From the NCBI GenBank assembly GCA_902766095.1, contig CACXCN010000079.1, positions 1-57,554 on the forward strand: a DNA stretch of 57,554 bases, read 5' to 3'. Shown here in pieces: positions 1 to 8,755 of the stretch (position 1 is the stretch's first letter; each line of letters opens with the position of its first letter). The DNA is from an uncultured Selenomonas sp. Lineage in GTDB: Bacteria; Bacillota; Negativicutes; Selenomonadales; Selenomonadaceae. The translations under genes were made by a program, and so were the position numbers. The notes beneath the pieces are model-generated. The model saw only the letters and a program-made list of their open reading frames with translations, did not search any database and had not been told where the DNA came from.

Positions 1-145
1 GAAAGTACTTTCCGCGGGATGGTTTGATAGGGAAAAATTTGATTTCTTAACGCCAAAGCACGACGCTCCATTCCGGAATCATGCCTGCCGCTGCTTTGTC
101 ACTTCCAGCAGTAGCAGAAGAAAGGCAAATAAAGGACAGGAAATG

Positions 146-173
146 TTTGCACCGCCGTGCGCTATGATATATT
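146..173 (+). promoter_or_regulatory. Candidate promoter of the LPS operon
   Basis: TTTGCA (146-151), a 16-base spacer and TATATT (168-173) form a moderate sigma-70 promoter. An overlapping TATTAT at 170-175 gives an 18-base spacer instead. It lies 35 bases before the first gene, so it would drive the LPS genes that follow. Positions 1-145 hold no start-to-stop gene. One frame is open from the left edge to 48-50 (TAA) and might be the tail of an upstream gene, but too little remains to name it. Confidence 0.4.
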
Positions 174-208
174 ATAGAGAGAGATCAATCTGGATAGGAG
201 ATATTTTG

Positions 209-1732
209 ATGAAGAATAGCAGCAGATTCCTGGCCGCGGCTGTGGCGCTGGCATGCCTGCCGGGGACGGCCTGGGCGGCGACCTACCATGCGGATTCGGA
301 TACTGGTGTGGAGGCACTTGACTATATAGAGAACAATCGCCGGGCAGCACGGGCCAATGCTTTGACCGACGAGCAGCGGCAGCTCATAAAGGATGCGCGC
401 GAGATGGAGGCGCATCTGCGCCATCCGCTGAAGACGGGCGATCCGGTGCCGGTAGCGTTCGAGGGCGATGATCTGTCCTACGATGAGCGAACTGGCGAAT
501 TCACGGTCAAGGGGCATGTGAATATCCTGCAGATGGATGCCCATCGCTTCGAGGCGGACTATGTGCAGGGCAATACGCAGAAGCGACAAATAACGGTGCC
601 GGGCAAGGCGCATATCCTGCAGATGACCGAGGGCCAGACGCGTGTGACGCTCGATGGCTACAAAGCGGACTACAACTATGGCACACATACGGGAACGCTC
701 GAGTCGGCGCGCGGCAAGGCCGGCTATCACTACATCACGGGCAAGCGGTTCGAGTTCTACCCGGACCATATGGTCGTCTACGATGGCACGGAGACGCGCT
801 GCGGCGCGCAGAAGCCGGACTATCATCTGAAGGCGAAGAAGATCACGTACTACCCGAATGACCACATGGAACTTGAGAATGTGAAGTTCTACATCAAGGG
901 GACACCGATACTATCCCGCAAGCATTATGTGACATCGGTGGGCGATGGCGGTGCCGCGCGCAAGTTGCCGCGCATCGGCTACAACAATGATGACGGGGCC
1001 TGGCTGGAGTGGGATCTGGATTTCCCCGTGCGGCACAATGTGAATCTGAATACAGATATCTATGTGACCGGCCATGATGGCTGGCGCTCGAACTACACGC
1101 TGAGCTGGAAGCAGCTCAGCTCCGAGCTCGGGCTGACCTATGGCTACTACGAGGACAGTGACGATATCTGGATAAAGAAGGAACCTTCCGTATTCTGGAA
1201 GTACAATCATCACATAGGGGCGACGCATTTCACATATTCTCTGAATACCGAGTATGGGCGCTGGTATGGCAACGGCGTGCACAGCAACCACAGCGAGTAC
1301 GGTCTGGGGCTGGGCTACGATCCGATTCATTTCCATCGCTATAAGCTGACGCTCGGCACAGGATACGGCATCACGCGCGAGAGCTTTGATGATTCGCGCA
1401 TCGATGGCATGAGCTTTGATGCGGTGCTGACGAAGGACTTCAATGATCGCTGGGCTGCCTATACGGGCTACCACTACAGCAAGAAGAACCGCGAGAACTC
1501 GCTGTTCGATTTCGACACGGATGATTACTCGAAAAAGCTGGAGTCGGGCTTCAGCTATCGCGTGGACCGGCTGAACCGCTTTGTCATGGGCACGCGCTAC
1601 GACCTCGATCACAGCCGCTGGCGCAATATCGACTATTACTGGTTCCATGACCTGCACTGCTCAGAGTTCATCGTGCGCTATAAATCGATGACGAATGCCT
1701 GGAGCATCCGCTGGCAGTTCACTCCGTGGTGA
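209..1732 (+). CDS. LptD-like outer-membrane LPS-assembly protein
   Basis: Predicted 507-residue exported protein. The start is the ATG at 209 because GGATAGGAG lies 8 bases upstream and a clean signal peptide follows (basic MKNSSR, hydrophobic core, cleavage after AWA near residue 23). Residues of about 70-200 read as an LptA/OstA-like beta-jellyroll (FEGDDLSYDERTGEFTVKG and further strand-turn repeats). The rest alternates aromatic and polar residues like an outer-membrane barrel, contains the LptD-like DLHC motif near the end, and finishes in Trp as barrel proteins often do. LptD takes LPS from the periplasmic bridge and inserts it in the outer leaflet. It is clearly shorter than the enterobacterial protein (about 780 residues). 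The heptose genes downstream fit an LPS role. Family assignment is good; function is inferred. Confidence 0.75.
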   Translation: MKNSSRFLAAAVALACLPGTAWAATYHADSDTGVEALDYIENNRRAARANALTDEQRQLIKDAREMEAHLRHPLKTGDPVPVAFEGDDLSYDERTGEFTVKGHVNILQMDAHRFEADYVQGNTQKRQITVPGKAHILQMTEGQTRVTLDGYKADYNYGTHTGTLESARGKAGYHYITGKRFEFYPDHMVVYDGTETRCGAQKPDYHLKAKKITYYPNDHMELENVKFYIKGTPILSRKHYVTSVGDGGAARKLPRIGYNNDDGAWLEWDLDFPVRHNVNLNTDIYVTGHDGWRSNYTLSWKQLSSELGLTYGYYEDSDDIWIKKEPSVFWKYNHHIGATHFTYSLNTEYGRWYGNGVHSNHSEYGLGLGYDPIHFHRYKLTLGTGYGITRESFDDSRIDGMSFDAVLTKDFNDRWAAYTGYHYSKKNRENSLFDFDTDDYSKKLESGFSYRVDRLNRFVMGTRYDLDHSRWRNIDYYWFHDLHCSEFIVRYKSMTNAWSIRWQFTPW

Positions 1733-1755
1733 CGGGAGCAGAAAAGAGAGACGAA

Positions 1756-2760
1756 ATGACAGATAAGGATAAGCTGAATGATATCATCACGGCCATGCAG
1801 GGCCAGCCGGTGCTCGTCATCGGCGACATGGTGGCCGATGTCTATCTCGATGGACGCATATCGCGCATATCGCGTGAGGCGCCAGTGCTCGTGCTGGAGC
1901 AGGCGGGCGAGCGCGTTGTCGCGGGCGGCGCAGCTAATGTCGTGAATAATGCGGCTACGCTGGGCGGTCATGTCTATGCAGCCGGTGTGCTCGGTCAGGA
2001 TGCGACAGCGGATAAGCTGCGTGATATACTGGCGCAGAATGGGGCGGATATCGCCGGGCTGATCAGCGTAGCTAGCCGGCCGACGAGCTCGAAGACGCGC
2101 ATCATTGCCGGCGGCCGGGCGACGGTGAGCCAGCAGATCGTGCGCGTGGATCGCGAGAGCCACGAGCCGCTCGATGAGGCTGCCGAGCGCCAGCTCATGG
2201 ACTATATCGATAACGTGCTGCCTGAGGTCCGCGGCATCGTCATCAGCGACTACGGCACGGGGACGGTCACACCCGCAATCAAGGACAAGCTCATCGGCTA
2301 TGCCCGCCAGCATGGTCTGCCAAGCATCGTCGATTCGCGCTATGCCGTGCGGGAGTTCGCAGGCATCGGCTACGTGAAGCAGAACGATGCCGAGATCGCC
2401 ACGGCGCTGGGGCGCGAGCTGCACAATACCGAGGAAATCGTGGCCGCCGGCCGCGATCTGCAGCAGGAGCTCGACGCCGACGGCGTGCTCGTGACACGCG
2501 GGGAGCAGGGCATGACGCTCGTCGAGCGCAGCGGGGCGGTTACGCATATACCGGTCTCGGATGTCAGCGAGGTTTTCGACGTGTCGGGCGCGGGCGATAC
2601 CTGCGTCGCGACGGTGATACTGGCACTGGCGGCCGGCGTGCCGGCGCCAGAGGCAGCGACGCTCAGCAATATCGCCTCGGGCATCGCCGTGCGCAAGCTG
2701 GGGACGGCTACGGTGACGGCACAGGAACTGCGCAAAGCAGTCGCGCAGCAGAAAGGTTGA
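1756..2760 (+). CDS. PfkB-family heptose-7-phosphate kinase paralogue (copy A)
   Basis: 334-residue ribokinase-fold protein resembling the N-terminal kinase domain of HldE/RfaE. That domain phosphorylates D-glycero-D-manno-heptose 7-phosphate at C1 in ADP-heptose synthesis. Visible features are the N-terminal VLVIGDMVADVYLDG, the GGAANV substrate-binding segment and the anion-hole VSGAGDT with catalytic Asp281. The usual DPKG and TPN-x-x-E segments, present in the second copy at 7734, are replaced by VDSRYA and KQNDAEI, so substrate handling may differ. The ATG at 1756 is preferred over an in-frame GTG at 1726 that overlaps the previous gene, since purine-rich AAAGAGAG precedes it. The adenylyltransferase is a separate gene just downstream, where E. 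coli has one fused protein. Confidence 0.75.
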   Translation: MTDKDKLNDIITAMQGQPVLVIGDMVADVYLDGRISRISREAPVLVLEQAGERVVAGGAANVVNNAATLGGHVYAAGVLGQDATADKLRDILAQNGADIAGLISVASRPTSSKTRIIAGGRATVSQQIVRVDRESHEPLDEAAERQLMDYIDNVLPEVRGIVISDYGTGTVTPAIKDKLIGYARQHGLPSIVDSRYAVREFAGIGYVKQNDAEIATALGRELHNTEEIVAAGRDLQQELDADGVLVTRGEQGMTLVERSGAVTHIPVSDVSEVFDVSGAGDTCVATVILALAAGVPAPEAATLSNIASGIAVRKLGTATVTAQELRKAVAQQKG

Positions 2761-2830
2761 ACGCTGGATGTCTGGCGGCAGGGCTGGCTATGCCATCACG
2801 CCAACCAGGCTCAGCGATAGGGAGGAAATC

Positions 2831-3307
2831 ATGCTCATCGCTCATTCTGATATAAAAGCCTATTGCGATATTCTGCACCGGGCGGGACAGCGTATCGCCT
2901 TTACAAACGGCTGTTTCGATATCCTTCATGCCGGCCATGTGCGCTACCTCGAGGCGGCGCGGGCCCAGGGGGACTGTCTGATCCTGGGGCTCAACAGCGA
3001 TGCCTCGGTGCGGGGCAACAAGGGGCCCTCGCGCCCGATCAACGGCGAGCAGGATCGGGCCGAGGTCGTCGGCGCCCTCCGATGCGTCGATGCGGTTGTC
3101 ATATTTGACGAGCCGACGGCCGAGGATCTCATCGCGCTCGTGCGCCCCGACGTCTACGTTAAGGGGGGCGACTACACGCTCGATACGCTGCCGGAGGCGC
3201 GCATCGTGCAGAGCTATGGCGGTCGCGTAGAATTCATACCGATGGTGGCCGGCCGATCGACGACGAATGTCATCGCGAAGATAAAGGCTGCAGACGGGAA
3301 AGATTGA
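2831..3307 (+). CDS. rfaE2: Heptose 1-phosphate adenylyltransferase (RfaE2/HldE C-domain)
   Basis: 158-residue nucleotidyltransferase of the cytidylyltransferase-like fold. It would transfer AMP to D-glycero-beta-D-manno-heptose 1-phosphate, giving ADP-heptose. The HxGH signature is HAGH at residues 33-36, after the FTNGCFDILHAGH stretch typical of RfaE2; GRSTTNVI near the C terminus matches the ISxTxLI-like end motif. The ATG at 2831 is chosen because GGAGG lies 5 bases before it; the frame extends upstream without a better site. The 70-base gap to the kinase and the 1-base gap to the heptosyltransferase suggest one transcript. Confidence 0.9.
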   Translation: MLIAHSDIKAYCDILHRAGQRIAFTNGCFDILHAGHVRYLEAARAQGDCLILGLNSDASVRGNKGPSRPINGEQDRAEVVGALRCVDAVVIFDEPTAEDLIALVRPDVYVKGGDYTLDTLPEARIVQSYGGRVEFIPMVAGRSTTNVIAKIKAADGKD

Positions 3308-3308
3308 A

Positions 3309-4331
3309 ATGAAAAATATACTTGTAGTCAAGCTTAGTGCCATCGGCGATGTCATACATGCATTGCCGGTGTCTTATGCTATAAAGGAACAATGGCCGGA
3401 CTGTCATCTGACCTGGGTCGTCGAGCCACCGGCCTATGACCTATTGGCGCTCGATCCCTGCATCGATGAGATCATCGTGTTCCACAAGAAGGAGTTTCGT
3501 TCGCTTTTCGGCCTGCTGAAGAATATCGGGCCGTTCCGGCGGCAGATCCAGTGGCGCAACTATGATGCCGTGCTCGATTTGCAGGGGCTGTTCAAGTCAG
3601 CCGCGATCGCGTATTTTGCCAAGGCGCCACGCAAGCTCGGCATACCGGATATGCGCGAGCTCAGCGACCGGGTGTCCCGTCCGGTGCGCGGACCGCATGC
3701 GCAGGGACATATCGTCGAGCGCTACCTCGACAGCGCCCGGGCGCTGGGATGCCAGGTGAAGAAGATCGTTTTCCCACTCGAGATACCGGAAAACGAGGCC
3801 GACATCGCCCGTATGCATTTCACGCATGCGGGCGGGCGCCCCGGTACGCCTTATGTGGTGCTGCCGGTCGGGGCGAACTGGCCCAACAAGCGCTGGCCGA
3901 CGCTGTATCAGGCCGAGCTCTGCGACTGGCTCTATGAGCAGCGCCTGATACCGGTGCTCGTGGGCGGCGGTCCGGTTGATGAGCAGCGGGCAGCCGAGAT
4001 CGAGAGTCAGGCCGAGATACCGCCGGTCAACATGGTCGGGCAGACGAATCTGCCCCAGCTGGCCTATATCATACAGCAGGCCAGTGCAGCGGTGGGCGGC
4101 GATACCGGGCCGATGCACCTCGCGGCAGCATTGGGAACCCCGGCGGTCATGCTCATGGGCCCGACGGATGCCCCGCGCAACGGTCCCTACGGTCAGCCGC
4201 AGAATGCCATCGAGGTGGACCGCGACTGCCGCCACTGCTGGCAGCGCGCCTGCCCGAAGGGGCATGACTGTCTCGATGCGATAGCAGTCGCTGAGGTAGA
4301 GGCTAAGCTGCGCGATGCATTATCGCTGTGA
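3309..4331 (+). CDS. GT9-family lipopolysaccharide heptosyltransferase I-like
   Basis: 340-residue cytosolic glycosyltransferase of family 9 (GT-B fold). It probably adds the first heptose to Kdo-lipid A using ADP-heptose. The N-terminal VKLSAIGDVIHALPV is the characteristic heptosyltransferase start, and the C-terminal half has the nucleotide-sugar motif GGDTGPMHLAAALGTP followed by MGPTDAPRNGPYG. The Cys-containing tail (CRHCWQRACPKGHDC) occurs in many WaaC/WaaF relatives. Start ATG lies one base after the adenylyltransferase stop, implying translational coupling. Acceptor position (WaaC versus WaaF) cannot be settled from sequence alone. Confidence 0.85.
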   Translation: MKNILVVKLSAIGDVIHALPVSYAIKEQWPDCHLTWVVEPPAYDLLALDPCIDEIIVFHKKEFRSLFGLLKNIGPFRRQIQWRNYDAVLDLQGLFKSAAIAYFAKAPRKLGIPDMRELSDRVSRPVRGPHAQGHIVERYLDSARALGCQVKKIVFPLEIPENEADIARMHFTHAGGRPGTPYVVLPVGANWPNKRWPTLYQAELCDWLYEQRLIPVLVGGGPVDEQRAAEIESQAEIPPVNMVGQTNLPQLAYIIQQASAAVGGDTGPMHLAAALGTPAVMLMGPTDAPRNGPYGQPQNAIEVDRDCRHCWQRACPKGHDCLDAIAVAEVEAKLRDALSL

Positions 4332-4384
4332 TGCCTCTGTCCGGAGCATGAGAGACGCCCTGTATCTAAAGGAGTATCAATATC

Positions 4385-6424
4385 TTGTCACTGTTCAATA
4401 ATCGCCCGAGCCGGCTCGAGATGTTCTGGAGCAATATCCAGCACGATCTGAGGCTGTTTTTCTACCTGTTGTTCCTCGTGTGCCTGTACAGGGCCATATT
4501 CATGGTCATCATGCACTCGTACATCAATCCCGATACGCCGGGGGCTGAGATCGCACTGGCGAACTGGATGGGGATGCGCCTCTCGCTGAAGACTGCCGGC
4601 TGGGTGGCCGTCTTTACATTCCTGTTCGCCACGCTGCCGACGCTGGCGTTCCCGCGGCTCGACGGGCTGACCCGGCGGCTGCGGCTTGTATGGGCCACGG
4701 TTGTCAGCTTCGTGTTCAACGTGCTGTTCGTAGCCCGTTTCCCGTTCTACAATCAGTTCCATACGACGTACAACTCGCAGCAGGTCATGGCCGGTGCCAA
4801 TGAGAAGACAGGCTCGGTGCTGACGATGATGATCCAGGACTACGGCCTCATCTGGCGCATGGCTATCGCGATCGCCCTGACAGTGGCATGCTTCCTCGTG
4901 CTGCGCTGGCTGCTGCGGACGCGGACGTTCCGTATACCGGGCATTTTCGCCGGCCGCCCGCTCGTGTTCACGCCGGTGTTCATCGTCGTGTTCGCGGCCC
5001 TGTTCATCTTCGTGCGTTTCGGCGGCTCGTTCACGTTCGGCCGCGGCATCAACTGGGAGAGCTCGGGCGTCACGAACGATGATTTCCTCAATGAGTGCGT
5101 GCTCGATGATGCCCAGGCCATGTATCGGGCCTACTCCATGAAGAAGCGCATGGATACGGGCCTCGCGGCGAGCTACGTCGAGAAGGACCATGTGCGCGAC
5201 TATGCGAAATTCGTGGCCGGACATACGGAGGAGCAGGGCGACGATCTGACGCCGTATCTCGCACGCACGGCGCAGGGACCGCGCATCGCCAAGCCGCGCC
5301 ATATATTCATCATCATCGAGGAAAGCCAGGCCGCCTGGCCGCTGCTCGACAAATATGCCGACCTGCATGTCGGCGATGGCATGAAGAGCCTCATGCAGTC
5401 GGAGCACGGCTATGGCTCGCTGAACTTCATGCCGAACGGCGAGTATACCTCGATCGCCCTGAGCGCCATCATGACGGGACTGCTCGATATGCGCGTCGAG
5501 GTCTGCTACCAGCCGCGCAGCATAAAGGAAGCCTATCCGACGGCCTTCGGCACGCAGTTCAAGAAGCTCGGCTATCAGGTTGATTTCTGGTACGGTGGCA
5601 ATCCGGCCTGGTCGAGCATGAAGCCGATGGCGCTTGCCCAGGGATTCGATCATTTCTACGGCTATACGGATATGAATGTGCCGAAGGTCAACACGTTCGG
5701 CACGAGTGATGGCTACATATTCGAGGCACTGTCGAAAGCGCTTGACAGCGAGCCGCCGACGGTCCATGTCATAAAGACGGTCTCGAACCATCCGCCTTAC
5801 AATATCGACATCGAGGCGGAGGGATTCGATTTGGCCCGGGCCAAAGAGATCACGCATCAGATGCCGGATGTCGAGAATCCGGATCAGCTGGCGAAGGAGC
5901 TCGGCCACTACTGGTATACGGATAAGGTCGTGACGAATTTCATCCACGAGACTGAGCAGAAATATCCGGACAGCCTGTTCATCATCACCGGCGACCACGC
6001 GATACGCACGGATCCGAGCCGCCATCCGACGCTCTTCGAGCATCAGGCCGTACCGTTCGTGATGTACGGAGATGGTATCACGAAAGATATCCTGCCGCCA
6101 AACGTGACGGGCGGTATCACCAGCTTCCTGCCGACGCTCATGGAGCTCATCGCCCCGCAGGGCTTCACCTACTACTCGATCGTACCGAGCCTGACGGAGA
6201 TGGACAAGCCGGACGGCATGCCGACCGGGTTCAACACAAGCTGCTTCATGACGCGGAATGCCATGGGCATGATCGACCGCGATCAGATGGAGGCTCTGCC
6301 CTGGAAGGCAGACCAGCCTTATGACGCTGCTGCCGAGCGGGCCAAGGCCATGCAGTGGATACCGGCTGCCCGCACCATATCCTGGTGGCTGGCCATCCAT
6401 GGCACGGACCTCAACGCACAATAA
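4385..6424 (+). CDS. LtaS-like membrane sulfatase / phosphotransferase
   Basis: 679-residue inner-membrane protein with five hydrophobic segments in roughly the first 220 residues and an extracytoplasmic sulfatase-fold domain after about residue 300. Alkaline-phosphatase-superfamily metal and nucleophile motifs are visible: IIIEES (Glu312/Glu313), the candidate nucleophile Thr355 in GEYTSIALS, and TGDHA (Asp537-His538). This is the architecture of lipoteichoic acid synthase and of phosphoethanolamine or phosphoglycerol transferases. In a diderm, within heptose genes, decoration of LPS core or another envelope glycan is more likely than lipoteichoic acid. TTG start with AAAGGAG 10 bases upstream. 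The donor and acceptor are unknown. Confidence 0.7.
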   Translation: MSLFNNRPSRLEMFWSNIQHDLRLFFYLLFLVCLYRAIFMVIMHSYINPDTPGAEIALANWMGMRLSLKTAGWVAVFTFLFATLPTLAFPRLDGLTRRLRLVWATVVSFVFNVLFVARFPFYNQFHTTYNSQQVMAGANEKTGSVLTMMIQDYGLIWRMAIAIALTVACFLVLRWLLRTRTFRIPGIFAGRPLVFTPVFIVVFAALFIFVRFGGSFTFGRGINWESSGVTNDDFLNECVLDDAQAMYRAYSMKKRMDTGLAASYVEKDHVRDYAKFVAGHTEEQGDDLTPYLARTAQGPRIAKPRHIFIIIEESQAAWPLLDKYADLHVGDGMKSLMQSEHGYGSLNFMPNGEYTSIALSAIMTGLLDMRVEVCYQPRSIKEAYPTAFGTQFKKLGYQVDFWYGGNPAWSSMKPMALAQGFDHFYGYTDMNVPKVNTFGTSDGYIFEALSKALDSEPPTVHVIKTVSNHPPYNIDIEAEGFDLARAKEITHQMPDVENPDQLAKELGHYWYTDKVVTNFIHETEQKYPDSLFIITGDHAIRTDPSRHPTLFEHQAVPFVMYGDGITKDILPPNVTGGITSFLPTLMELIAPQGFTYYSIVPSLTEMDKPDGMPTGFNTSCFMTRNAMGMIDRDQMEALPWKADQPYDAAAERAKAMQWIPAARTISWWLAIHGTDLNAQ

Positions 6425-6447
6425 TGGATATAGATAAAGGATCAATG

Positions 6448-7620
6448 ATGTATAAGAATATCCTGGTCATAAATATGATGCATATCGGCGACCTCATGCT
6501 CGTGACGCCGGTGCTGCGGACGCTGCGGACGAACTATCCGCAGGCGCATATCGCGCTGCTGACCGATAAATCGCTCGCCGACCTCGTATGCTGCAACAGG
6601 CACATCGACGAGTGCCTGCTCATCGAGAAGCATGGGCGGGACAAGAGCCTCGCGGCCCTCTGGCGCTTCATTCGCCGCGTGCGGGCCCGTCATTTCGATT
6701 TGGTCATCAACCTGCACCGCAACGAGCGGGCTTCGGCCATCGCGGCCTTCAGCGGGGCCGGACGGATCGTGGGGTACAGCAAGCCGGGGTTCTCGCTGCT
6801 GTTCGACCAGGTCATGCAGAATCCGTCAGTCGCCCACCATATCGGGCGGGGGCCGTTCCACCTTTTCCCGCCGTTCCGCTACGTGCCGGGGTGGAAACAT
6901 CAGGTCACGGCTCATCTCGATGTACTGCGGGAGTGCGTGGGCGTAGAGAGAATCGATGACGGCGGCCTCGAGATGTGGATCGATGAAGAGCAGGAGCAGG
7001 AGGCTCAGCGCATCTGGCAGGACAATTTCCCTGCGGGAGCGCGGGTCATCGCGTTCAATATCGGTGCCAGCTGGCCGACGAAGCGCTGGCCGGATACGTA
7101 CTTCGCCGAGTGCGCGGACCGGCTGATGGCGCGTGGCTACCATGTAGCTTTTTTCGGTGGACCGATGGACGAGGAGATGGTGCAGGCATGCATCGCTCAG
7201 CTGCGGCAGCCGGATAGCGATCATCTGCACGTGCTGACGGGGCGGGTGAGCCTCGGCGTGCTCGCCGGACTGTTCCGGCGCTGCTGCCTGATGCTCACGA
7301 CGGACTCGGGCCCCATGCATATCGCCGTGGCCATGAACGTGCCGCTCGTGACGATGTTCGGTGCCTCGCCGGTGCCGGGATTCTATCCCTATGATGCGAA
7401 GGATGTGCTCGTGAGCTCGCCCGAGCCCTGCCATCCCTGCGGCATTCACGATTGTCCGCGCTCGGGCGAGGATCATCTGGCGTGCATGAAGAAGATGACG
7501 CCGGATACGATCATGCACTATGTGGAAGAACTGCTCGAGCAGTACGGCGGCCGTCCTGCCGGCGAGCTCCCTGACCACTATGGCCAGTACGAGTGCCGCG
7601 TAGTGACGCCGGTGGAGTGA
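6448..7620 (+). CDS. GT9-family heptosyltransferase (second)
   Basis: 390-residue GT-B glycosyltransferase related to WaaF/WaaQ. N-terminal MYKNILVINMMHIGDLMLVTP matches the ADP-heptose:LPS heptosyltransferase start, and TTDSGPMHIAVAMNVPLVTMFG is the C-terminal donor-binding motif. A Cys-rich CHPCGIHDCPRSGEDHLACMKK segment resembles the tail of the first heptosyltransferase. The second of two adjacent ATGs (6445 and 6448) is chosen because AAAGG then sits 7 bases away. It probably adds a later core heptose. It follows the sulfatase by 23 bases. Confidence 0.8.
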   Translation: MYKNILVINMMHIGDLMLVTPVLRTLRTNYPQAHIALLTDKSLADLVCCNRHIDECLLIEKHGRDKSLAALWRFIRRVRARHFDLVINLHRNERASAIAAFSGAGRIVGYSKPGFSLLFDQVMQNPSVAHHIGRGPFHLFPPFRYVPGWKHQVTAHLDVLRECVGVERIDDGGLEMWIDEEQEQEAQRIWQDNFPAGARVIAFNIGASWPTKRWPDTYFAECADRLMARGYHVAFFGGPMDEEMVQACIAQLRQPDSDHLHVLTGRVSLGVLAGLFRRCCLMLTTDSGPMHIAVAMNVPLVTMFGASPVPGFYPYDAKDVLVSSPEPCHPCGIHDCPRSGEDHLACMKKMTPDTIMHYVEELLEQYGGRPAGELPDHYGQYECRVVTPVE

Positions 7621-7661
7621 GGCGCAGTGCCCTTGGCTTGCTATACGGGGACGCGCGATTG

Positions 7662-7670
7662 TGCTATAAT
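7662..7670 (+). promoter_or_regulatory. Extended -10 promoter before the second heptose block
   Basis: TGCTATAAT is a perfect extended -10 (TG-N-TATAAT), 63 bases before the next gene in a 113-base gap. No good -35 is seen at 16-18 bases (ATACGG at best), as is usual for extended -10 promoters. It would let hldE kinase copy B, hldD and gmhB be transcribed apart from the upstream LPS genes. Confidence 0.5.
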
Positions 7671-7733
7671 CATATTGAAATTCCGCTAAAAAGTAATGGT
7701 AGAACTGCATAACGGATAGCAAAGGAGCTAGAG

Positions 7734-8735
7734 ATGGACAAGCAGGCCCTTTATGACTTCGTGGCTGGCAGGACTGGCCGCTGCAAGATACTGGTCGTCG
7801 GTGATGTGATGCTGGACAAGTACTATTATGGCGACGTCACGCGCATATCGCCAGAGGCACCGGTGCCGATCACGCATGTGACCGGCTCGAAGGAGACGCT
7901 GGGCGGCGCGGCCAACGTCGCGCACAACCTGGCGTTGCTCGGCTGCCAGACGAGCATAGCTGGTTTCGTAGGCGATGACTATCACTGCCAGAGCCTGCTG
8001 GACAAGTTCACAGCGCGGGGCATCGACTACCGCGGACTCGTCCATACCGACCGGCCCACGACGACGAAGCTGCGCGTCGTGGGCGGTCATCAGCAGATGA
8101 TACGGCTCGATTTCGAGGATACGAAGCCCATCGAGGGACATTATGCGGAGCGGCTGCAGAACTACATCCAGGCGCGGCTCAATGAGAGCCTCGATTGCGT
8201 GATCATATCGGACTATGGCAAAGGCACGTGCACGGAGAAGGCGTGCCATCAGATCATAGAAGCCTGCCATGCTCATGGTGTGCCGGTCGTCATAGATCCG
8301 AAAGGCAGCAACTGGGTGAAATACGCGCATGCGGACTATATAACGCCGAACCTGAAGGAAATCAATCAGGTCCTGCTGGAGCCGATCAGGAATGATTCGG
8401 CTGCCGTGGAGAAAGCAGCCCATTACGTCATGCGCAAATACAAGGTCAAGAATGTCATCGTCACGCGTTCGGAGGAGGGCCTGTCCTTCGTGACGGAGGA
8501 CGATATCGAGAATATACCGACGCGGGCTCAGGAGGTCTTCGATGTGTCCGGTGCCGGTGATACGGTTATCGCGGTTTTCGCTATGGCACTCGCGGGCGGC
8601 ATGAAGCCTGTTGACGGGGCGTATATGGCGAATCTGGCCGCCAGCGTGGTCGTGGCCAAGCTGGGCACCTATGCCGTGAGCCGTGAGGAGCTGCTCGAGC
8701 GGCTCAGCCAGGCCATGAAACACGAGGCAGAGTAA
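7734..8735 (+). CDS. rfaE1: D-glycero-beta-D-manno-heptose-7-phosphate kinase (copy B)
   Basis: 333-residue PfkB-family kinase with the standard HldE N-domain features: ILVVGDVMLDKYYYG, ISPEAPVP, LGGAANVAHNLA, VIDPKG, TPNLKE and VSGAGDT with catalytic Asp276. It makes heptose 1,7-bisphosphate for GmhB, which is encoded two genes downstream. AAAGGAG sits 8 bases before the ATG. Compared with copy A at 1756 it keeps all family motifs, so it is the better candidate for the housekeeping kinase. No adenylyltransferase domain is fused. Confidence 0.88.
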   Translation: MDKQALYDFVAGRTGRCKILVVGDVMLDKYYYGDVTRISPEAPVPITHVTGSKETLGGAANVAHNLALLGCQTSIAGFVGDDYHCQSLLDKFTARGIDYRGLVHTDRPTTTKLRVVGGHQQMIRLDFEDTKPIEGHYAERLQNYIQARLNESLDCVIISDYGKGTCTEKACHQIIEACHAHGVPVVIDPKGSNWVKYAHADYITPNLKEINQVLLEPIRNDSAAVEKAAHYVMRKYKVKNVIVTRSEEGLSFVTEDDIENIPTRAQEVFDVSGAGDTVIAVFAMALAGGMKPVDGAYMANLAASVVVAKLGTYAVSREELLERLSQAMKHEAE

Positions 8736-8755
8736 GAACTCAGGAGGAATATATC

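Noticed and set aside
143-208. N-terminal extension of the LptD-like protein
   Set aside because: It would put 22 residues before a clean signal peptide and overlaps the promoter; the ATG at 209 has its own ribosome site.
4385-6424. Calling the sulfatase a true lipoteichoic acid synthase
   Set aside because: Fold and motifs match, but the organism appears to be diderm and the gene lies in an LPS operon, so the specific product is not supported.
4388-6445. 685-residue minus-strand frame opposite the LtaS-like gene
   Set aside because: His/Arg-rich composition typical of antisense shadows; the plus strand has clear catalytic motifs.
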